From contig MNCI01026223.1 in assembly GCA_015680685.1 (NCBI GenBank), positions 1 through 64,000 on the forward strand: a DNA stretch of 64,000 bases, in the 5' to 3' direction. Every line of letters begins with the position of its first letter. Positions within the stretch are counted from its first letter, which is position 1. The translations under genes were made by a program, and so were the position numbers. This DNA comes from Gnetum montanum (Eukaryota; Streptophyta; Gnetopsida; Gnetales; Gnetaceae). This document shows positions 45,532 to 57,185 of the stretch, piece by piece. Under the pieces are notes generated by a model. That model was not told the DNA's origin. It searched no databases and saw only the letters and a list, made by a program, of their open reading frames with translations.

Positions 45532-46051
45532 CTGATATTAGATTTACTTTTCATGTACTTAGTTAATATTTACATTTTCATGCATATTAATGAATTGGTA
45601 GAATGAGCATGATTGGTTTTGAGTGTAAACACGTATTTGCTTGGTAACCCTAGTAGCATTATTGCTTGGTTCGCCTAGTAGCATAGTGCTTGGTAGTCCT
45701 AGTAGTGGATACATGGGTTTAGGATGTGTATGGCGAGCTAGGAACAGACACTCATCACCCATAGGCTAGTCTAGACTTTACTTTCCATTGTTAATTAGCT
45801 TAATTAATTGATTTTTTTATTACCATTAGGATTAGCATAAGGCCAAAAAAACATCAATTATCATATGCCTCACTTTGGACTAAACCATACATGACAATGC
45901 TACCACTAGTCCTAGTGGGAAGACAATGAACTACAATCAAGACATAACAATCTAGATGCCATAATTAGTCCCATCCACGAAATTCAACCGGGTCGTGCAT
46001 GAATATTTGTAATTCATATGGTTGGGTGTAGGGGTACATTATCACTCATCA

Positions 46052-47127
46052 AATAATAAATGAAAAAACATTCAAAGACATCACATGCTTAACATTGAGT
46101 AAAGAATACTAAAACAACATGGAAAGGTAATTTTCTTCAATTACAAAGATGTTTCTTACAACCTTACTAAATAGATGAAAATTACTTGTTAGTTGGGAGG
46201 ATAGGCCCCAAGCAAACAATATTTACATCACTTTGAGTATTTGTACTTGAAGTTAAATAGCAAAAGGATTTAAGATTGTGATAGAAAAATATAACAACAT
46301 ATTAGCACCCTCTCCACTTACAATTAATTTTTTCCTCTTAATTTTTTAAACATTTGTCAAAAGAAAAAATTTGTAAATTTGAAAAATTATTCCTTTCATG
46401 TTATATTTACTACTTTTTGAGTAATTAAATAGGTAAAGTTTTGTTGTGACCATTCAAAACATACCACATGACATAGTAGTGTAGTATACAAGTACATGTT
46501 TGCTGTTTGCACAGAGGACACAAGAAATACTGTACATGTTTGCATAAATATATGTTCATTGTCGCAGAGTTTTAAAATTCTACCAATATTGGTTAATTCA
46601 TCAAATATTGGTAGTATAATTGCATTGCTGGATTATTCATGTATAGTATTTCTTGATTTTTCAATGAATATTTGCAAGTTTAGAGTCTACCTAATACTTC
46701 CAAATATTGGCACCTTCAAAATCATTATGCTGCATTTTAATCTTTGCTTGTCCTCTCAAAATAATAACCCTAACTTAAGGTAAAAGTTTTATCTTTTCCT
46801 TGCATTTTTTAAAACCTTTTTTTATAGGCCACAACAAACAATTATCTAAACCTTTTTTTATAGGCCACAACAAACAAAAAGCATGTATGGGAAACTTAAA
46901 TCTTTTTCTTCCTTACGCATTCTTTTACTTTTTAAAGCAAATCTCTATTTTAAGCTCAATTTCTTGTAAAAATCATACATCAATGTATAAATTTATTAAG
47001 TTTTATTACTATATGTTTTAAATATCTGAAAATAATATTTCAAGTATAAATAATTATCAAAATTTTAACATTATCAAAAATTTCGAATGCCAGATCAATA
47101 AATAAAGATACAGAACAGATATACGGA
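46052..47127. other. Intergenic region upstream of the host gene
   Basis: AT-rich, no coding signal. A direct tandem duplication of about 37 bp (AAACCTTTTTTTATAGGCCACAACAAACA twice in 46811-46878) is present. No transposon ends are visible, so this may be native flanking sequence of the gene. Confidence 0.5.
47045..47053 (+). promoter_or_regulatory. Possible TATA box of the RS-rich gene
   Basis: TATAAATAA lies about 185 bp upstream of the chosen start codon. It fits a plant core promoter with a 5' leader of 130-160 bases, but in such AT-rich DNA the match alone is weak. Confidence 0.3.
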
Positions 47128-47229
47128 ATGCGAATTGAAAACTCTGCACCGTCGGTCCCTGATTTAGAAGGTTCATTTCGTTTCGCTTCTGTTTGTGCTC
47201 CAGAAGCAGCAGCGGTGGGAGGGCGGGGA

Positions 47230-50200
47230 ATGGAGGAAGCAAAGGCGGCTTCTTACTACGACGATTTGGCGCGCAAAGGAGAAGGCGCTGCTCGATTCAA
47301 GCAGGGCCTTGGCTTCTCATCAACAGCAACAAACAGCGCCAGCGCCAGCGCCAGGCAAGGTGGTTTCGCTTCTTCTCTGAGCAGCACTTTTGTTAAGGCC
47401 ACGAGCCCCTCAAAGGCGCAGGTTTTCGGAAAGGAAATTCAGCTCAACAACATCAGAGAAAAGCTTCGAGGAAAGAAGGATCACGCTAATCAATCCTCGA
47501 AAAGCGGAGGAAGATCGCCTGAAAAGCATGCCGTATCTTCCAGAGAAAAACGCCATTGTTCTAGAAGCCGAAGCCCTACAGATAAGCACAGGAAAAGATA
47601 CAGGTCAAGAGATAGAGATAGAGACAGAAAAAAGCACAGACGACATAGGTCTAGATCAAGAGATAGACGACGTAGACGGCACCATTCCAGGTCCAGGTCC
47701 AGGTCTAGGTCTAGGTCTAGGTCACGAGGCAAAGGCCATGATTATAGCAGAAGACGAAGATACAGGTCGCGTAGCGGGAGTTTAAGCCCTTCGTATGATA
47801 GCAGCCCTCGAAGAAGAGAAACGATAGAATGGAAGTCCGTTTCGCGGAGCCCGTCTGACAGCAGGAGTAGCAGGTCTGCCTCTGCACGATCTAGAGATTA
47901 TTCTAAAAAGGAGAGAGCCAGTGATAAAACCGCATCTCGAAGGAAACAATCAAGGGCTGAACACGCTGATTCTCAATTGGTGAGCAATGCTTTTAAAATT
48001 CAAATGCTTTTGCACCGTTGAAAAATTGAAAATTTCAATGGAAAGAACAAACTCTGTCTTAGATATTAACCTAGGAAACAATTTATAATTACAATAGTCT
48101 TTGTGTGCTTCGTATTTTTTGGTGATACAGAAACTTGCAATTTGTATGCACTTTAGATATAATGGCAGATAGTTTGGTTAGCTTCAGCAAGATGGCACCT
48201 AGTCAAGGGATTGGAGTTATTGTAGAGGGTATACACCATTATCAACGTGCATCTCTATGTGAATTTACAGGCTGAAGATAAAAAAACCAGCTTTGAATTA
48301 AAAAATTTAATTTTTTCTTGAGATTCATATCCTTGACCATAAAACAATGGTAATTGAAGATATTACGCGTCATAAACTATAATGAGTGTCTTTAAACACA
48401 GATGCCGGGTTACCCGTGTTATTGTAACTCAACAATTTGCAAATTTTATTGTTTGTGGCCCATCTTCAGGTGAGACATTATCTTACATTCAGTTATGGAA
48501 GGTAAATTAATTTAAATTGCTGGAGATTAGATATATGGCAAAAATGTTTTAAAAAAACTAGTGAAAATAAGAATACAAAAAATAGTATATATGAATAAAA
48601 AAAAAGTGAAGGAAAGCATCTACAAGATGCAGTCGTTCATGGGCAAAAGATTAATCATGAATGCATAAAGCAGCGAGTTCAACAAGAAATTATGTTTTCT
48701 TATTCCAGAAACTCAAATGAGGAGTATATCAGGTGCTCTGAAAATCAAAGTACTATGTTTTCAGATTTACAATGAATAAATGCCGGTTTACTGTAAACAA
48801 TTTTTCTGAGATGTTGGTTCAAAAAGGTTTGAACAAGGCTTATTCTTTTGTGTACGTGTGTGGTTTTTTTTTCTTTTTGGGATTACGTAAGGAACAGTTA
48901 ATTCATGATGTCTCTTTTTGTATAAGAATGAGACATAGTTGCATGGTTTTATAGCGAATAGTGGAGCCTTCTGATATCTCTATAAATAAACCAATTGTGA
49001 TTCGTGAGGTTTTGTATTTGACATACTTGAATTAAATTCTGGATGGTTAAAATGTTTTCCAGGTTCTCAACATAGCTTTTGATACATTTGGTAGTCAAAA
49101 AGCTATACAAAGTAACATGTGGATTGTTTGTAGTTGTATACATGATTAAAGATTATCTTCCGAACCCTTCATGTTTGTGAGTGTACTCATATTTATGCAT
49201 GTGACGCTTTTCAGACAGCAGCTGAAAGAGTAAAATTAAAGATAAAAGCACAGTTATCACAAGCTGGTAAGCTAGTTAGTCTTTAAAGAGCAAGCTTCAA
49301 TGTTTTTGCATGAGGGAAAGCAGTCATACTACTCATTTTTTATTTATTGACATGGTTACTCGTAATCGTTTATGTCGTATCTGAGGCTTATGTTTCTTTT
49401 CCCATATATGGGGGATCTGTGGCCATTTACTAAGAGGCAAGCACTGAATAACACACTCTTGATACATAGATGGAAAAGAAATACGCCAACATTAACCGAC
49501 AATTGAAACTTACATAATTGTGCATGATAAAATTGAAAATTGAATCCAGAAGTGAAACTTGTAACTGAAGAACCAGATTAACATAATGTGGTAAATTCTT
49601 GAGATGAGGAAACGTCCACAAGATAAGTTAATGGGTTTCTATTATCAAAATCATTGAAGTACAAAATATTTAAGTCTTACAAAATGTGGTTATAAAGTGT
49701 TTGAACCACATTTTCAGGGTTCATAAGTTTTTTATCTAAATAACTACTATGATAGGGTTAGCAACCCTAAATTTCAACTTTCAAATACATTGTTTTATAG
49801 CCAGTTGTTGGGGCCTCTAATCAATATTTTAAACTAGTAAATAACAATAGAGACATGAAGTAAAGAAATAGATCAAATAGCAGGGGACAAAGGCAGTTAC
49901 AGATTCAAGATACAACCTACATTTTTTATTTCCCTTTTGCTGCCAGTTTTGTTGGCAAGCAACATTTAACAACACAACTAGGTGTGGGACCCATAGATTG
50001 AAGAATTATCTGTCCATCATTTCAGAGTTCTTGTACAAAGCAGGCTTTTATCCTTGGTTGAAATATGAGTTTGGTATCAGGGCTGTTTATATTTCTGCTT
50101 TCATGCAGGTGCATATGTGGCATGAATAAAATATAAAAACTGAACAAGCCTGTCTGGAATGAAAGTATTTACTTATCGATTAATTGAACTAATTAGTTTA

Positions 50201-53200
50201 CAGAAATTATCCTGTAATCCATCTAAATACCGTTTGCTTGAAATGTTTTGTGTGCAATGCCACATGTGAACATGTACATACTGAAAATATAGCATATTAT
50301 CGTTTTCCTACCTTAATGGTCAGCCCATATAGTTAGGATAGGATACAGGTATCATGACAATGACAAGGATGCCCAATGATAATGGTTAATTAGTATTTAG
50401 ATTCCTTTTTTCAAGGTGAGGTATTTTCTTTCGTTCAAAATTGCAGTTGTTTTTAGAATTACTAAATTATGATGTTAAATGGGCCTAATTTTTAATCATG
50501 AAATTTGAAAATAGTGTGGAATTCTTTCTTCTTGGGGACCAACTTACTAAGATGCAAATCTGAAAGAGAAAAAGACCACTTGTTTAACTTCTAAATATGC
50601 ATCTTCTGGCATTGGAGACCTTTTATTTACCATCAAATAACGTAGTAGCATGCTCAAATGTTAATTTTGAGTTTTCACCATTATATTTGGTAATTTTAGG
50701 TAACATTACCATGTGCTTTTTTCATCCTACTTTCATTTTTCACCAGTAAGGGACACCGAGCAGAGGTCCACTTGACAACCAGAAACAGAAACAGAAACGG
50801 TAGTTTGATTATGTCCATATAGAACAAAGAATCTATCAGACAAATTAATTTGTATAAATACATGAAAAACAAAAAAAATTGAAGTCTAACAAATGTGTTC
50901 AATATTCATGTAGTTTGAACACTTCCATATAAAGACGTAGAACCAGCACTGGTAGCTTCAATAACTTGTATAAAGTTCTACTTGAGATTTGCCATTTGCT
51001 TTTCAAGAAATCTGTTTCGCAATATTCTAATAGGATATGTTGCTCATCTTCTACTAGTCACAATTGATATGTTCTATCCTCATAGTGCACATTATTTCAT
51101 CGTTCAGTTTTAACTCAAATGTGATGTGATCCCATTCTGACTATACTAATTCATGTTTGTATAGATATAGGGAATAGCTGCATTCAGATATTTTGCTTCC
51201 TCATGCATGCCTCCTAATGTTTTTTTTTTTTAATTCCTGATAAAATTGAATCTTCATTTGGTTTTGTGCTCATTTTCCATCTCTAAAATTCTGAATTCGT
51301 TATTGCATTTGAATTTTCAATGCCATATTTTTGTAGCCACAGATTTCTTCATTGTAACATGCTTGTTGCTATGGTTTTCAGATGATCTGTCCTATGATCA
51401 CATCACTATATTATTGGTTAAATAGAATGTTAAGAATTGATACATTGCCTTGGCTTCTTATGACAACATACTAGCTTCTAACAGAAGTTATTGCATATGA
51501 GACTTGAGTTTTGACTTTGAATTTATCCAACAAGAACTGTTGTTGAAGTTTTTCTGTTTTCTTCCAAGATTCTTGATGAAGGACTAGATCCCAAACTACA
51601 TATCCATCGAATATCACAGATTGTACAATTCTTTGAAATAGATCTTTCTGAGATTCTTTCATCCAAATAATATGATTTATATATCTGTTCTTCAGTGTGA
51701 AACATAGGGCTCGTTAGATGGATGTTAATGCATAAGGTATTTGAGCTATTTGGAAGTTCATATTTATGAAACTAAAACTGAAGCTTTATTATATCTAAGG
51801 ACCCATAGGATCCATTGGACAGATATTGCATTTTCAGGAAAAATAAAGAAGACAAGTTTTTAGCTGCAACATTATATGGCTTAGATGGGTAGTCATAGCA
51901 CCAAAAAGAAGCACATGCAACTCATCTTTGACTTGCACAACCTATAGGTATGCTCTTCTCAGGGGAGTTGAATCCATTATCTACTTTCAATTCTAAGATG
52001 ATGTGAATTTAAGCGAAGTTTGCTAATGTCACTGATATTTGATTTGGAATAGCAGCTGATAGATAGTGAGCTTCCGCATTTAGCTTATTGGATCTAATGT
52101 GATGTAAATAAAATTGTTTCTTGCCTTCTACATTAGACCATAATTGTGTTAAAACCTTTTTCTTGACTAATTGACAAATATGCTTAGGATTTTGTTCCAC
52201 TTTCGCTTAAGAGATATTCCATTTTCTTATCCATTACATTCCCTGAAAATACCAACTGCAGTCTTGTAAATCGTGAAAAACTGCTTTAGAGAATTTATCT
52301 TGCCTTGAGATATGCAAACCATGTAATGAATTGACACAAAGTTTCTGCTTCTAAAGGTCATAAATAACATCCACATAATAACATTGAGTTAGGTGTTTCA
52401 ATCTTCACCTTCAACTCATCCAGAAGAAAAGTATTTTGCACTTTTTAAATATCTTTCCAAAGTTTAGCTGAGTCCAGGTCACGAAATAGCACATTCATAG
52501 AAATTAAATATGTTAAATATTTTCAATGTTTTGAATTGTGTAGCAATCCATCATCCTCTTTCCTTTCCTGTAAGGAAACACAATTCTGTCATCTCTTAAA
52601 AATATTGTTTCATTTATGCAGTTTCAAAGGAGTCTTCAGAGGGCAAAGATGCAAATTGGGAAAGGTTTGACTTCAACAAGCAGGCACCTTTGGATGATGA
52701 TTCTGAAGAGGATCATTCTATGGGTATATCTTCAAAATGAGAGAGAGAGAGAGAGAGAGATCTAATTGAGTATTCTCAAATGTGACTTTAATTTTCTTTT
52801 CTTTTTCCAATTTTTAAAGCAGATCATACAGCTGTAGATGATACTGCCTTTTTAAAGAACCTTGGTACAACATTTTCAGCATCTTTAGCACAGGTATTGC
52901 ATGCCTTGTTCTACATCTTGGACAATATCTCATGAATCAATTAGAACCGATCTTTCAAGTGCTCCAGTGTTTTGATAACGTTAGGTGATCATCCAGTATT
53001 TTTTTTAATTTTGGACTGTCTGCTGATGTAAGGTGTCATGCTTTCTGGTTTTATGACATCATGTTACTTTGCTAGTATGTTACATTAATAGTTGTTAGAT
53101 GCTAATTTCGTTGATCATAATTTCCCCATCCAGGCAAATAGAGAGACACAGATTAAAGCTGCACACGAAGCTGCAATTTTTGGTGCTCCAGTTAAACTCA

Positions 53201-53611
53201 ATGCTAGAAATGAAAATGAACAGGAAGATTCAAATCTTTTAGAAACTGGCAAAAATCACGAGTCTATAACTGGCCAAGAAAGTAAGGTTGATGAAATCCA
53301 TGCCAAAGGTAATATCGTTCAAAACACACTAGTAAGTGAACAGGTACGGAATTCTATGCAACCAGGTAAGTTTTCACCTGCTTTGTAATGATAGAACATC
53401 CAGATTTACCTTGGCTTTTGTAAAATTGCTCCGACCGCAAAATTTCATTTGTTTCTCAATTTTTGCAGGTCAAAAAATTCTAGCTTGCCATTCAAAAAAT
53501 GTTGTGCCTTTGTTGCAGGTCTATGCAATGCAGCAAGGATCATGGAGAGATCGTGCTCGAAAATTAAGGGAACAAAAGAAAGTTTCCTCAAATATGTCAT
53601 TTTACACGTAA
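47230..53611 (+). CDS. RS-rich protein, RSRC2-like (six coding exons)
   Basis: Exons 47230-47979, 49215-49266, 52622-52723, 52820-52893, 53134-53365 and 53469-53611 join in one frame with GT/AG borders and give about 450 residues. The start at 47230 (GGGAATGGAGG, MEEAKAAS) is preferred over the in-frame ATG at 47128 because the conserved part begins YYDDLARKGEGAARFKQGLGF; the 34 codons before it look like leader. Exon 1 encodes a long arginine/serine domain (about residues 115-235, with an RS run at 47690-47725). Exons 2-4 give a short charged helix, WERFDFNKQAPLDDDSEEDH and TAFLKNLGTTFSASLAQ; exon 5 ANRETQIKAAHEAAIFGAP; exon 6 ends with QGSWRDRARKLREQKK. This order matches plant RSRC2-like proteins, thought to act in nuclear pre-mRNA processing. 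Family name is by recognition only. Stop at 53609. Confidence 0.85.
47980..49214 (+). other. Intron 1 of the RS-rich gene
   Basis: Donor TTG|GTGAGC at 47979/47980, acceptor TTTTCAG|ACAG at 49214/49215; phase 0. 1.2 kb of AT-rich sequence with no recognisable element. Confidence 0.8.
49267..52621 (+). other. Intron 2 of the RS-rich gene (3.4 kb)
   Basis: Donor CTG|GTAAGC and acceptor TTATGCAG|TTTC, phase 1. The only internal signal is a weak minus-strand coding remnant at 51470-51710. The rest is AT-rich without open frames of note. Confidence 0.8.
51470..51710 (-). pseudogene. Possible Ty1/copia pol remnant inside intron 2
   Basis: Two overlapping minus-strand open stretches read like one frame-shifted protein: EEQIYKSYYLDERISERSIS and IVQSVIFDGYVVWDLVL. 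The second resembles the end of copia integrase, where a V(I)FDE-x-W motif is usual. The match is short and no LTRs were seen, so this is tentative. Confidence 0.3.
52739..52760 (+). repeat. (GA)n microsatellite at the start of intron 3
   Basis: An uninterrupted run of GA dinucleotides begins about 15 bases after the exon 3 donor (ATGG|GTATAT) in a 96-base intron. Confidence 0.95.
52817..52822 (+). promoter_or_regulatory. NAGNAG tandem splice acceptor, exon 4
   Basis: AAGCAG offers two acceptors three bases apart (exon starts 52820 or 52823). With the single base left by exon 3, both keep the frame and change the protein only by one alanine (ADHT or DHT). Confidence 0.6.
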
Positions 53612-54540
53612 AAATGATATAATATTTGAATTGGCATCACAGTTATTGGTTGGAGAGTAAGCAACTTGATTGTAAACTGGATGTCCTCAAAAGATCTTTA
53701 GTGTCTTCAGAAGTTATACAGTAAATTCAATTTCAGCAACGTGATAGAATGATGAAATATATGTAAAATTAATGAAATAGATTTTGGATAGGAGGCTTGC
53801 AACATGGCATGTATCTCTTGGGATTATAAAATGTCTCTTCCCCTCAAGTATAGCTGGGGATTGATAGAATTATGTTTTTAAATTTACTTGAACATGAAGT
53901 GTTGGACCTAGCGTAAGCTCCAGAGCGTTTTAATTGTGAAATTAATATTTTCGCTGTTCAAAGAAAATGAAAAGTGGCCACAGTAAAAGCATGCAGCTAT
54001 TAGGAAAAGAGAAGATGTCTCTACACTGGATGATCAAATCAAAGTTAAATTTCTTATAGATTTTCCTATTTTTATTTCTTTTTAACAAGCTTGTTAAAGG
54101 ACACTCTTCAAATCTGACGGTTTTCAAGTCATCAGGGGATATGTCAAAGACATAAGTTTAATATGATGTACAAACACTAAGATGATGAAGATGATGATAA
54201 TATGCTTTAAGTGAAAGAAGGTACAAAGTTTTGATGCTAGGATAGTCATCACCAAGTTGAGCTGATGAGTCATCACTAAGATGAGTTGACGATGATGTGT
54301 CCAAGGTAAGAAATTTGGACCAATGTCAATTGGATAGTTAATATGAAAGCTAACTCATTTAACATCTTTTTTGCTAGTCTCCTTTTCAGCTTTATGACAT
54401 TAATAATTACTTGAGAAGGGAAATTTTTAATACCATTTACATTATGTTAATGCCTTGCCTTTAACATGAGATGCTAGAGGAAGTCAACCTAGGTGGCACT
54501 AGGTTTGAGGGTTGGAGGTATTGAAGCAAGAATGAGAAGA
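53612..54540 (+). other. 3' untranslated region and downstream flank of the RS-rich gene
   Basis: No coding signal. Candidate polyadenylation words (AATGAA, ATAAT) are common and do not allow a call. The region 54170-54300 has GATGATGA repeats and repeated GTCATCACCAAGTTGAGCTGATGA words. Confidence 0.5.
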
Positions 54541-54795
54541 CAATAAAAGTGTTAACTTAGTGGTACAGGTTTGGGTTTTGTTAACCTAGGTCATAGGTTC
54601 GATTCAAGTAGGTAGTATTGAGGTATAAACTTTTATAAATTTTGAAATGTGCATATGTTTTAATTACTTTGGGTTCTAACAACACCTTTTCATCTAGCTA
54701 ATGTGAAAAGTGTTAGCCTTGTAATAAGACATTTGATTTGAAAGCTCCAAGTCATGGGTTTGATTTTGGGCAATGTTGAGTTATAAAGTTTTATT
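54541..54795 (+). repeat. Two tRNA-related SINE-like segments
   Basis: Two successive stretches have an A-box-like word followed after about 45 bases by a B-box-like word: TTAGTGGTACAGG ... GGTTCGATTC (54555-54605) and TTAGCCTTGTAATAAG ... GGGTTTGATTT (54713-54768). Both are followed by the same AT-rich words (TTGAGTTATAAA / TTGAGGTATAAA). They could be old SINE heads; no poly-A tails or duplications were identified. Confidence 0.35.
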
Positions 54796-56060
54796 TGGAC
54801 AATATATACATTACAAATTAAAAACTAGAGTACAAAAGTAGATGAGTACTATAGAGAGGATGAACTTCAAATCAATAAAAAAAGAAGGCTTAATTGTTTT
54901 GGAATGTCTTTTTAGATTTTTATCCTTATAACCAATCCTAAAACTTCTAGGGTAGGAAATTGGACATTCCATAAAAAGATTAACATTGAGTGGAGGTGGA
55001 GAAAGTTTTTGCCTTGTCTGCAGCAAATGAATTGTGAGTAGTTAAAATATTTTGACCATGTTGTTCATGCTAAAGATTTGGCATGTAATCACCAATAGAT
55101 AGCCTTCTTTGATGTTTTTTTTATTATGAAAAATTAGTTGAAAATCATTTGAATCAACAATAGGATTTTGTGAAACTTGAGGAACATATATTTTTTTTCC
55201 TTAGTCATTGAAGAATTTTTTAAAACTAATTTTATTGAAATCTTCCTTGAAGATACATTCTATTGAAGATTAGTAAAAGAAAGGGGTGGGTTAACTCTTG
55301 AAACATTAGTAGAATAAATGATCTTAGGATTTGTAACATTTGTAGAAAAAACCTCAATAGAATTTATAGCATTTGTAGAAGAAACCTTAGTTGCATTTAC
55401 AATAGCTTCTTGTTAATGTGCTTGCATTGCCTTTTTTCGTAGAATAAAAGGACATGAATCAAATATGTGACTTTCTTGATGACAATAGTAACATGATTTT
55501 GCAAGATTGTAATAAATAACCTTTTGTGTGCATAATCAATTTTGCCAACACATAGACAATGCAACAAAGCAAGCAACCTTCTGAAATTAAGGAGATGCTG
55601 GATTAAAAGAGGATGCCCACTTTCGAATAATTAATAAAGCAGGACGATGATTGAAAACACTGATACCAAGGGCCTTAGAAACCATTGTCGAATTAATAAA
55701 TTCTACTAGCAAAAAATGAGCTTGACAAATAACAAATATGGACAACATCCAAATCTCAAGTTCTGCAAACCAAATTTAAATGATTCAAAAAACTTGAGGA
55801 ATGAGGTAAATAACCTAGAATTTGCATGAAAATATACATTTTAGAAATTTTTTGAGTAATTGATTTAGACTTCTTGTTGCCTCAAACCAATGCTAAAACC
55901 TTTTGCTAAAACCCTTGCCATTGAAACCCTCACTACCAAAATTGAAACTAACATATAGCCAATATGAAACTTTTGTAAAACATAGTAATGTATCAAATTA
56001 GCATATCCATCAAAATTCAACTTGCGACATTCAAATTATAAGTTGCATGCTTTAACTAAT
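54796..56060 (-). pseudogene. LINE ORF1-like remnant (zinc knuckle)
   Basis: On the minus strand a broken frame runs from about 56000 to 54810. It has LVEFINSTMVSKALGISVFN (about 55720-55660), then LAKSCYYCHQESHIFDSCP (about 55510-55450), a perfect C-X2-C-X4-H-X4-C knuckle, then ATKVSSTNAINS and the stretch 55026-54811 with ECPISYPRSFRIGYKDKN. The order, a middle domain then one knuckle then a loose tail, fits the RNA-binding first frame of plant L1-type LINEs. It could instead be a gag, but no LTRs flank it. Confidence 0.5.
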
Positions 56061-56590
56061 AGAAGACTCTCTGTGGGGGTGTCATACCTTAAAAAAAAAA
56101 TTATTTATCAAAATAGAGCATTAAATACACATGCAACATCTGACAAAACAAACAAAAAGGATAAAAAATATGTGTAGCATATGATAGAATAGATAAAAAT
56201 AACATGAAAGGAAAGACCTAATGATTTTGGGGATGCCTACTTAGGGTTTCATCCTTACAATGAACCCAATAACAAAAGGAAGAAACATACTTTTGGGAAT
56301 TCACTTCTCACTAAAAAGTAACTATAATCAGCAGTATGAGTAGAATGAAGAAAGAGTCAAATGAAGTAAATGATAGTCAAAATTAAAAAGAAGAGCTTCA
56401 TTGTAGAGAATTATGTTGAATAAAGTTTCTTGCACTACAGCCTCTATCGCTCATAAATCTAAATCAAGGTTGTAAAAGATAAATCATCTGATTAAACTTT
56501 AAGTGAACTTTTGGAGTTTGGGATATAATTTGGAAATGCACAAGGTTGAAGATTTGCTATTTCTCTACAAAAGTTAGATAAATATTTGAA
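56061..56590. other. AT-rich spacer
   Basis: No supported gene, repeat boundary or motif. The words GGAAAGACCTAATGATTTTGGGG near 56211 recall the LINE K tail near 39451 only loosely. Confidence 0.4.
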
Positions 56591-57150
56591 TATTCTATTT
56601 TTTTTCAAAAATGATATTGCATTTGCAGTTTCAAATATGAAAGAGAATAATAAACTTGATAATATTTCAAAGAAATTTGGAATTCATAGAGGTAATCCTC
56701 TATTTATAGTTTTGAAAAGAACTACCATTCTTTTCTTGACAAAAATTGGAAGCTAATCTAAGATCAAGATATCATTAAGATTTTGGGAATTCCCTTTGTT
56801 TTAAAGGATATACTTCGGCTTTTTAGGATCAAGCAGTATCTTGAATGTAGAAGAAAATCAATAAATGGAAGAAAAAACCCCTTACTTTTGTGTGCAAGTT
56901 TTTAGTTACAAATTTATTTGTGCTTTTACTCATGTATTATTCTTCATGTTGAGCTCCCTCTTAAGCTACTTATTAGAGATTGGAATAATTATTTTGAGAT
57001 TTCATGTGGTCTTCTAAAGATTTTTAAAAAGGTTTTCACTAGGTTGCTTAGGATATTGTTACTCTTCCTAAGGAAAAGACTGATATAGGTCTTTTAAATT
57101 CTTTAAAACAGGGGATTACTTTGGTGGCAAAGTGATAGTTTTAGCATTTG
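56591..57150 (+). pseudogene. LINE reverse transcriptase remnant, carboxy-terminal part
   Basis: In shifting plus-strand frames the order is KILGIPFVLKDILRLF (near 56780-56825), KINKWKKKPLTFVCKFL (near 56855-56905) and, near 57055-57135, VTLPKEKTDIGLLNSLKQGI followed by TLVAK. This matches the region of plant LINE ORF2 that follows RT, with its LGIPF, KI-W and PK-GGLG-NL-A-LAKW pattern. It is on the opposite strand to the ORF1-like remnant at 54796-56060, so the two are not one intact element. Confidence 0.55.
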
Positions 57151-57185
57151 GATGTTTTTGACATTATTGGAACTCTCCTCTAGCT

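Larger units (their letters stand above)
40090..45535 (+). mobile_element. Element H: gypsy retrotransposon of the A lineage, pol deleted
   Basis: LTRs lie at 40090-40984 and 44677-45531, with a primer site at 40986-41002. Gag (41140-42932) and protease (about 43590-44100) align with A. Just after the protease-RT linker (about 44400, ELKTLLVDMDYL) the sequence passes directly to the 3' untranslated words seen before the 3' LTR of A. RT, RNase H and integrase are missing: about 5.4 kb remain, against 9.9 kb in A. The flanks CTTAG (40085-40089) and ATTAG (45536-45540) may be an imperfect duplication; the exact right edge is uncertain by four bases. Confidence 0.85.
39712..46051 (+). repeat. Solo LTR I, interrupted by element H
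   Basis: The left part (39712-40089) starts TGATGAATCATTAG and has GATATCG motifs, a perfect 16 bp palindrome GATAAGATATCTTATC (39786-39801) and a TATA box (CTATAAATATAAC, near 39863). The right part (about 45536-46051) ends GGGGTACATTATCACTCATCA, like the LTRs of A, B and H. The outer flanks are the same pentamer AATAA (39707-39711 and 46052-46056), so this is one LTR that inserted with its element and then recombined down to a solo LTR of about 890 bp before H inserted. Confidence 0.85.

Noticed and set aside
47490-47732. Minus-strand open stretch rich in Asp-Leu repeats
   Set aside because: Antisense shadow of the RS codon array.
47390-47785. 131-codon open stretch with a GPGPGLGLG run
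   Set aside because: It is the second frame of exon 1 of the RS-rich gene; the main frame continues into well-formed splice sites and conserved exons.
54541-54795. Functional tRNA genes
   Set aside because: The box-like words are degenerate and no cloverleaf with paired acceptor stem can be drawn by eye.
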